Below the pieces are notes generated by a model. The model saw nothing but the letters and a program-made list of their open reading frames with translations. It had not been told where the DNA came from and ran no database searches. A stretch of DNA of 8,254 nt from contig CAKSJU010000096.1 of NCBI GenBank assembly GCA_934463455.1, positions 1-8,254 on the forward strand, given 5' to 3'. Both the position numbers and the translations under genes were made by a program. Of the stretch, positions 4,922 through 8,254 are shown piece by piece. Position 1 is the first letter of the stretch. Each line of letters starts with the position of its first letter. The stretch comes from an uncultured Clostridia bacterium. Lineage in GTDB: Bacteria > Bacillota > Clostridia > UBA1381.

Positions 4922-6514
4922 ATGGAACAAAAAATGTTTTGCTTTCAATGTGAACAGACGGCGGGCTGCTCGGGATGTACCGGGAATGCGGGAGTATGCG
5001 GAAAAAATGCTACCGTTGCAGGCTTGCAGGATGAATTGACGGGAGCTTTGATAGGTCTTGTACGGGCAATGGGAAACACTGTGCCGAATAAAGAAATAAG
5101 CGGATTAATTATTGACGGACTTTTCACTACGGTAACAAATGTTAATTTTAATGAAAAGACAATAAAGGAGCTTATCAAAAAGGTAAGAGACGAAAGGGAA
5201 AAGCTTGTCCCGCAATGCTCGGCATGTCAGGCTCCGTGTTCAAACGGCGGTGAGTACGATATGTCGGATTTGTGGGGAGCGGACGAGGATATAAGAAGTC
5301 TTAAATCACTGATATTGTTCGGTATACGCGGAATGGCGGCATATGCTTACCATGCGAGATTGCTCGGATATGAAGATGAAGAGGTAAATACTTTTTTTGT
5401 GAAAGCATTGTTTGCTGTGGGAGAGGATTGGGACAGTGAAAAGCTTCTTCCGTTGGTTTTGGAGGTTGGCAGAGTAAATTTGATTTGCATGAAAATGCTT
5501 GATGCCGCAAATACGGAAACTTACGGAACACCGGCGCCGACAACCGTTCCTTTGAAGGTTGAAAAAGGACCGTTTATTGTTATTTCGGGACACGACCTGC
5601 TTGATTTAAAGCTTTTGCTCGAACAAACCGAAGGAAAGGGAATAAATATATATACGCATGGGGAAATGCTTCCCGCACACGGTTATCCGGAACTTAAAAA
5701 ATATAAGCATTTAAAAGGAAATTTCGGAACTGCATGGCAAAATCAGCAAAAAGAATTTGCAGATATTCCGGCACCGGTTTTATTTACAACAAATTGTCTT
5801 ATGCCTCCTAAAAAAAGCTATGCCGACCGTGTATTCACAACGGAGGTAGTATCTTATCCGGAAATGGTGCACATCGGAAAGGACAGGGATTTTACAAGGG
5901 TTATAGAAAAATCGCTTGAACTCGGAGGATATGATGAGGACAGACAGTTTACGGGAATAAACGGCGGTGAAAATGTAATGACCGGCTTTGCTCACGGTGC
6001 GGTTTTGAATGTTGCCGATAAGGTGATAGACGCTGTGAAAAACGGTGATATAAAGCATTTCTTCCTTGTGGGAGGCTGCGACGGAGCGCGCCCGGGCAGA
6101 AATTACTATACCGACTTCGTAAAACAAAGTCCTGCCGATACTGTGATATTGACGCTTGCCTGCGGAAAATACAGATTTAACGACCTTGATTTGGGAACAA
6201 TCGGAGGTTTGCCGCGTCTTATGGATATGGGACAGTGCAACGACGCCTACAGTGCCATAAAAGTAGCGGCAGCTCTTGCCGAAGCATTCGGCTGCGGAGT
6301 GAATGAATTGCCGCTGTCAATGATTTTATCTTGGTATGAACAAAAGGCGGTCTGCATATTATTAACGCTGCTTTACCTGGGTATTAAGGATATAAGGCTC
6401 GGACCGACGCTTCCGGCATTTATTTCGCCGAATGTATTGAATATTCTTGCGGAAAAATATAATATTGCACCGATAACAACTCCCGAAGAGGATTTAAAAG
6501 CAATTTTGGGATAA
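4922..6514 (+). CDS. hcp: Hybrid-cluster protein (hydroxylamine reductase)
   Basis: A 530-residue hybrid-cluster (prismane) protein, a cytoplasmic enzyme of anaerobes that reduces hydroxylamine in vitro and is implicated in nitric oxide and nitrosative-stress metabolism. The N-terminal cluster cysteines are Cys7, Cys10, Cys19 and Cys26, spaced Cx2Cx8Cx6C, with an extra Cys16. All expected hybrid-cluster ligands can be placed: His224 (SGHDL), Glu248 (THGEMLP), Cys292 (TTNCLMPP), the persulfide cysteine Cys386 (GGCDGARPGRNYY), Cys414 (LACGKYRFN), Cys439 (MGQCNDAYSA), Glu473 and Lys475 (WYEQKA). The full-length helical N-terminal region is present, so it is not the short class III form. GGAGG at 4911-4915 lies 6 nt before the ATG. 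It appears to be transcribed alone, from a promoter with a Crp/Fnr-like palindrome and ending at a strong inverted repeat. No dedicated reductase (hcr) gene is adjacent, as is usual outside enterobacteria. Confidence 0.97.
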   Translation: MEQKMFCFQCEQTAGCSGCTGNAGVCGKNATVAGLQDELTGALIGLVRAMGNTVPNKEISGLIIDGLFTTVTNVNFNEKTIKELIKKVRDEREKLVPQCSACQAPCSNGGEYDMSDLWGADEDIRSLKSLILFGIRGMAAYAYHARLLGYEDEEVNTFFVKALFAVGEDWDSEKLLPLVLEVGRVNLICMKMLDAANTETYGTPAPTTVPLKVEKGPFIVISGHDLLDLKLLLEQTEGKGINIYTHGEMLPAHGYPELKKYKHLKGNFGTAWQNQQKEFADIPAPVLFTTNCLMPPKKSYADRVFTTEVVSYPEMVHIGKDRDFTRVIEKSLELGGYDEDRQFTGINGGENVMTGFAHGAVLNVADKVIDAVKNGDIKHFFLVGGCDGARPGRNYYTDFVKQSPADTVILTLACGKYRFNDLDLGTIGGLPRLMDMGQCNDAYSAIKVAAALAEAFGCGVNELPLSMILSWYEQKAVCILLTLLYLGIKDIRLGPTLPAFISPNVLNILAEKYNIAPITTPEEDLKAILG

Positions 6515-6525
6515 TATGTTTATTG

Positions 6526-6594
6526 AGCTGAATGAAAATATGCTGCTTGTTTGGCAGATTTGAGACAATATTTTCATTCAGCTTTACCTTTTTT
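6526..6594 (+). terminator. Long perfect inverted repeat with T-rich tail after hcp, probable terminator
   Basis: AGCTGAATGAAAATAT (6526-6541) and its exact reverse complement (6568-6583) form a 16-bp stem around a 26-nt loop. The loop can fold again (CTGC 6543-6546 with GCAG 6554-6557). TTTACCTTTTTT follows, giving a U-rich tail. Its place 11 bp after the hcp stop and ahead of a new promoter suits termination. The stem is longer, more AT-rich and has a larger loop than a textbook intrinsic terminator, so it could also be a small dispersed palindromic repeat. Confidence 0.65.
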
Positions 6595-6605
6595 GTAATA
6601 TAATC

Positions 6606-6634
6606 TTGCAAAATATGATAGTTTGTTGTAAAAT
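6606..6634 (+). promoter_or_regulatory. Predicted promoter for the chr-kinase operon
   Basis: TTGCAA (6606-6611) and TAAAAT (6629-6634) are separated by 17 bp, matching 4/6 and 5/6 consensus positions. A leader of about 75 nt would precede the first chr gene. It lies downstream of the hcp terminator-like repeat. A second TATAAT (6693-6698) nearer the gene lacks a convincing -35. Confidence 0.4.
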
Positions 6635-6661
6635 TATAGTATATTTTGGCGAAAAAAATCT

Positions 6662-6682
6662 TATCCGCATCTTTGCCGGATA
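6662..6682. promoter_or_regulatory. Inverted repeat TATCCG-N9-CGGATA in the chr leader
   Basis: Perfect 6-bp arms (6662-6667 and 6677-6682) flank 9 bp between the predicted promoter and the Shine-Dalgarno AGAGG (6705-6709) of the first chr gene. It could be an operator for a repressor or a small hairpin in the leader RNA. The evidence is symmetry and position only. Confidence 0.3.
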
Positions 6683-6717
6683 TATGATACAATATAATCA
6701 GGAAAGAGGATTGACAA

Positions 6718-7275
6718 ATGAAAGAAATAATTCAATTGTTTTTGCTTTTTGCAAAAATAGGGGCAGTTACATTTGGCGGAGGCTATGCTATGCTGCCGAT
6801 ATTGCAGCGGGAAATTGTGGAAAAGCACAAATGGGCAACAGATGAAGAGCTTGTCGATTACTTTGCGGTCGGGCAGTGCACTCCCGGAGTTATCGCGGTT
6901 AACACCGCTACTTTTATAGGTTATAAAAGAAAAGGCATTTTGGGAGGAATATTCGCAACTCTCGGAGTTGTGGCACCGTCGATTTTGATTATATCCGTAA
7001 TTGCTGCGTTTATAACCAATTATGCCGATATTCCACAGGTAAAGTATGCTTTTAACGGAATAAGAGTGTGCGTATGTGTGCTGATTTTGAACGCTATAAC
7101 AAAGCTTGCAAAAAATTCTCTGACAGATAAATTTACATATATTATTTTCGGAGTATGTTTTCTGCTTTCGGTATTTTTCAAGGTATCTGCGGCTTGGCTC
7201 GTAATAGGTGCAGGTTTTGCGGGATATGTGATAAAACGTATCATCGGGGAGGGTAGAAAAAATGCTGCTGATTGA
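6718..7275 (+). CDS. Chromate transporter, short-chain CHR family, first subunit
   Basis: A 185-residue membrane protein with a single CHR domain. Diagnostic motifs are FAKIGAVTFGGGYAMLP (11-27), LQREIVEKHKWATDEEL (29-45), VGQCTPGVIAVNTATFIGY (51-69) and GIFATLGVVAPS (77-88). About five to six hydrophobic segments follow the usual pattern. Long ChrA proteins have two CHR domains; this is the short-chain form, which works as a heteromeric pair with the next gene, as shown for the paired genes of Bacillus subtilis. Such transporters export chromate taken up by sulfate systems, but many family members have no tested substrate. AGAGG at 6705-6709 precedes the ATG by 8 nt. The coding sequence overlaps the next gene by 14 bp. 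Confidence 0.93.
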   Translation: MKEIIQLFLLFAKIGAVTFGGGYAMLPILQREIVEKHKWATDEELVDYFAVGQCTPGVIAVNTATFIGYKRKGILGGIFATLGVVAPSILIISVIAAFITNYADIPQVKYAFNGIRVCVCVLILNAITKLAKNSLTDKFTYIIFGVCFLLSVFFKVSAAWLVIGAGFAGYVIKRIIGEGRKNAAD

Positions 7276-7807
7276 ATTGTTTTTTGCCTTCTTTAAAATA
7301 GGCTTACTTGCGGTAGGCGGAGGCTTGGCAACTCTTCCGTTTTTGTATGAATTAACCGCTGCATACGATTGGATTACTGTTTCGGATATATCAAATCTTG
7401 TTGCAATTTCCGAATCCACTCCGGGACCTCTCGGTGTAAATATGGCTACATATGTCGGATTTTTGCAGTCCGGACCTGTGGGAGCTGTTACTTCAACCTT
7501 GGGGTTGATAACACCGTCGGTGATAGTAATAGTAATTGTTGCAAAATTTTTGGATAAATTTAAAAACAGTCAGGTTGTAAAAAATATTTTTTACGGATTG
7601 AGAGCGGCGTCCTGCGCACTTATTGCCGCAGCAGGGATTGCAGTGGCAAGGCTGGCATTTTTCGGAGAAAAAATGTATTCATTTTTCTGGCAGGGAGCTG
7701 TTTTGGCGGTGATTTTATTTTTCTCTGTAAAAAAACTGAAATGGCATCCCATAGTATTTATAGCTGTTTCGGCATTACTGGGCATTATTTTTAAATTTGA
7801 ATTATAG
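7262..7807 (+). CDS. Chromate transporter, short-chain CHR family, second subunit
   Basis: A 181-residue partner of the preceding protein, again one CHR domain: FFAFFKIGLLAVGGGLATLP (7-26), DWITVSDISNLVAISESTPG (36-55), GVNMATYVGF (58-67) and TLGLITPSVI (79-88). Hydrophobic stretches cover most of the rest. The two proteins are clearly paralogous but well diverged (FGGGYAMLP against VGGGLATLP), as expected for the two halves of a heterodimer, which in studied pairs insert with opposite topology. GGGGAGGG (7246-7253) within the end of the first gene serves as its ribosome binding site, and the 14-bp overlap in another frame suggests coupled synthesis in fixed ratio. Chromate as the real substrate is family-based inference. 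Confidence 0.93.
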   Translation: MLLIELFFAFFKIGLLAVGGGLATLPFLYELTAAYDWITVSDISNLVAISESTPGPLGVNMATYVGFLQSGPVGAVTSTLGLITPSVIVIVIVAKFLDKFKNSQVVKNIFYGLRAASCALIAAAGIAVARLAFFGEKMYSFFWQGAVLAVILFFSVKKLKWHPIVFIAVSALLGIIFKFEL

Positions 7808-7816
7808 AAATGCGAT

Positions 7817-7821
7817 AGGAG
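7817..7821 (+). promoter_or_regulatory. Shine-Dalgarno fixing the GTG start of the histidine kinase
   Basis: AGGAG lies 8 nt before the GTG at 7830-7832. Two closer ATGs (7822 and 7825) are in another frame and run into a TGA at 7831-7833 that overlaps the GTG, so GTG is the only usable start for the kinase frame. Confidence 0.65.
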
Positions 7822-7829
7822 ATGATGAA

Positions 7830-8254
7830 GTGACAAAGCCGTGTAAGATATGCAGAGATTTTTTAATAACAGCGGCAGGTGTTTTCTTAAGTTATATTTC
7901 AAGTGTTGTCGTATGGGATTTTCTGGGTGCAAAGTCACTTATTCCGTCAATATTTGTATTGGGTACATTTTTAATATCCGTCTTTACAGACGGATATATG
8001 TGGGGGCTAATATCGACAGCGGCAGGCGTTTTGGCGGTGAATTTCGCTTTCATGTTCCCTTTTTATAAAATAAATTTTTCAATACCCGAAAATTTTATTT
8101 CTGCTGTTATCATGATTATTGTTTCAGTTATCACCGGTGCAATGATAACAAAACTTAAAAAACAGGAGATACTGAAAGCGGAAAACGAAAAAGAGAGAAT
8201 GAGAACAAATCTTATGCGTGCGGTTTCGCATGATTTGAGAACTCCGCTTACAAC
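7830..8254 (+). CDS. KdpD-like DUF4118 sensor histidine kinase (3' end outside the window)
   Basis: The first 141 residues are present and the frame runs open through the window end. Residues about 10-107 hold four closely packed hydrophobic spans in the pattern of the DUF4118 (KdpD-type) membrane domain, including DGYMWGLISTAAGVLAVNF (54-72) and FMFPF. A charged helix, KLKKQEILKAENEKERMRTN (108-127), leads into the HisKA phospho-acceptor box RAVSHDLRTPLT with His134. The KdpD N-terminal sensor and Usp domains are absent, a form common in Firmicutes. The ATP-binding domain should follow beyond the edge. It sits 22 bp after the chr pair with no terminator between, so it is probably cotranscribed; a response regulator gene may follow. 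The signal is unknown, and regulation of potassium uptake should not be assumed. Confidence 0.9.
   Translation, partial: MTKPCKICRDFLITAAGVFLSYISSVVVWDFLGAKSLIPSIFVLGTFLISVFTDGYMWGLISTAAGVLAVNFAFMFPFYKINFSIPENFISAVIMIIVSVITGAMITKLKKQEILKAENEKERMRTNLMRAVSHDLRTPLT

Noticed and set aside
5301..6127. Several minus-strand open frames inside hcp
   Set aside because: hcp is intact with every cluster ligand in place; the antisense frames are low-complexity, basic and cysteine-rich shadows.
6661..7419. Long open frame of 252 codons on the minus strand opposite the first chr gene
   Set aside because: Its translation is rich in Ser, Tyr, Cys, Asn and His with no recognisable domain, and it lies antisense to a clear CHR-family gene and its leader. 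It is a shadow of that coding sequence.
7830..8254. Kinase as a genuine KdpD controlling potassium transport
   Set aside because: The N-terminal KdpD sensor and Usp domains are missing and no kdp genes are visible; only the DUF4118 membrane region and the histidine box are shared.
1..8254. Mobile element, phage, defence island or CRISPR array
   Set aside because: No transposase, integrase, terminal repeats, direct-repeat arrays or known defence domains were seen; the genes are housekeeping or accessory metabolism and transport.

Overview
This 8.25 kb window looks like chromosomal DNA from an anaerobic, low-to-moderate G+C Firmicute, most likely a clostridial gut-type organism. The basis is AT-rich intergenic DNA, strong GGAGG-type ribosome binding sites, several TTG/GTG starts, and a gene set typical of strict anaerobes (hybrid-cluster protein, GlpA-like dehydrogenase with a BFD iron-sulfur domain, DUF1667 protein). 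The genus cannot be fixed by eye. I see no phage, transposase, CRISPR, tRNA or rRNA. All genes appear intact except the last, which is cut by the window edge.

Left half, minus strand (107-3819), reading right to left: a GlpA-like FAD dehydrogenase with a C-terminal [2Fe-2S] domain, a GlpB-position FAD/NAD(P)-type oxidoreductase, a small four-cysteine DUF1667 protein, and an MgtC/SapB membrane protein. The first three overlap each other (8 bp, then ATGA) and MgtC follows after 23 bp, so they read as one operon. The usual role of the first three would be oxidation of glycerol 3-phosphate or a similar 2-hydroxy compound, with electrons passed through flavins and iron-sulfur centres. No glycerol kinase, facilitator or GlpC is present in the window.

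Middle: a DeoR/GlpR-family regulator (4014-4775, plus strand) is transcribed divergently from that operon across a 194-bp gap. The gap holds overlapping opposed promoters, an inverted repeat and a tandem 10-bp repeat, so this regulator is the obvious candidate to control the operon. Next comes a monocistronic-looking hcp (hybrid-cluster protein / hydroxylamine reductase, 4922-6514). It is preceded by a perfect 14-bp palindrome with Crp/Fnr (HcpR-like) architecture and a GNRA-loop hairpin, and followed by a 16-bp perfect inverted repeat with a T-rich tail, probably its terminator.

Right end, plus strand (6718-8254): two short-chain chromate-transporter (CHR) proteins overlapping by 14 bp, then the start of a KdpD-like DUF4118 membrane histidine kinase 22 bp downstream. 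These three probably form one operon that runs off the window.

Most of the window is conventional. The more notable points are the DUF1667 protein in the GlpC position, the MgtC gene attached to the dehydrogenase operon, the hcp operator palindrome and its shared 11-mer upstream of the chr genes, the regulator's altered effector loop, and the kinase linked to the CHR pair. I do not see a clearly new system.
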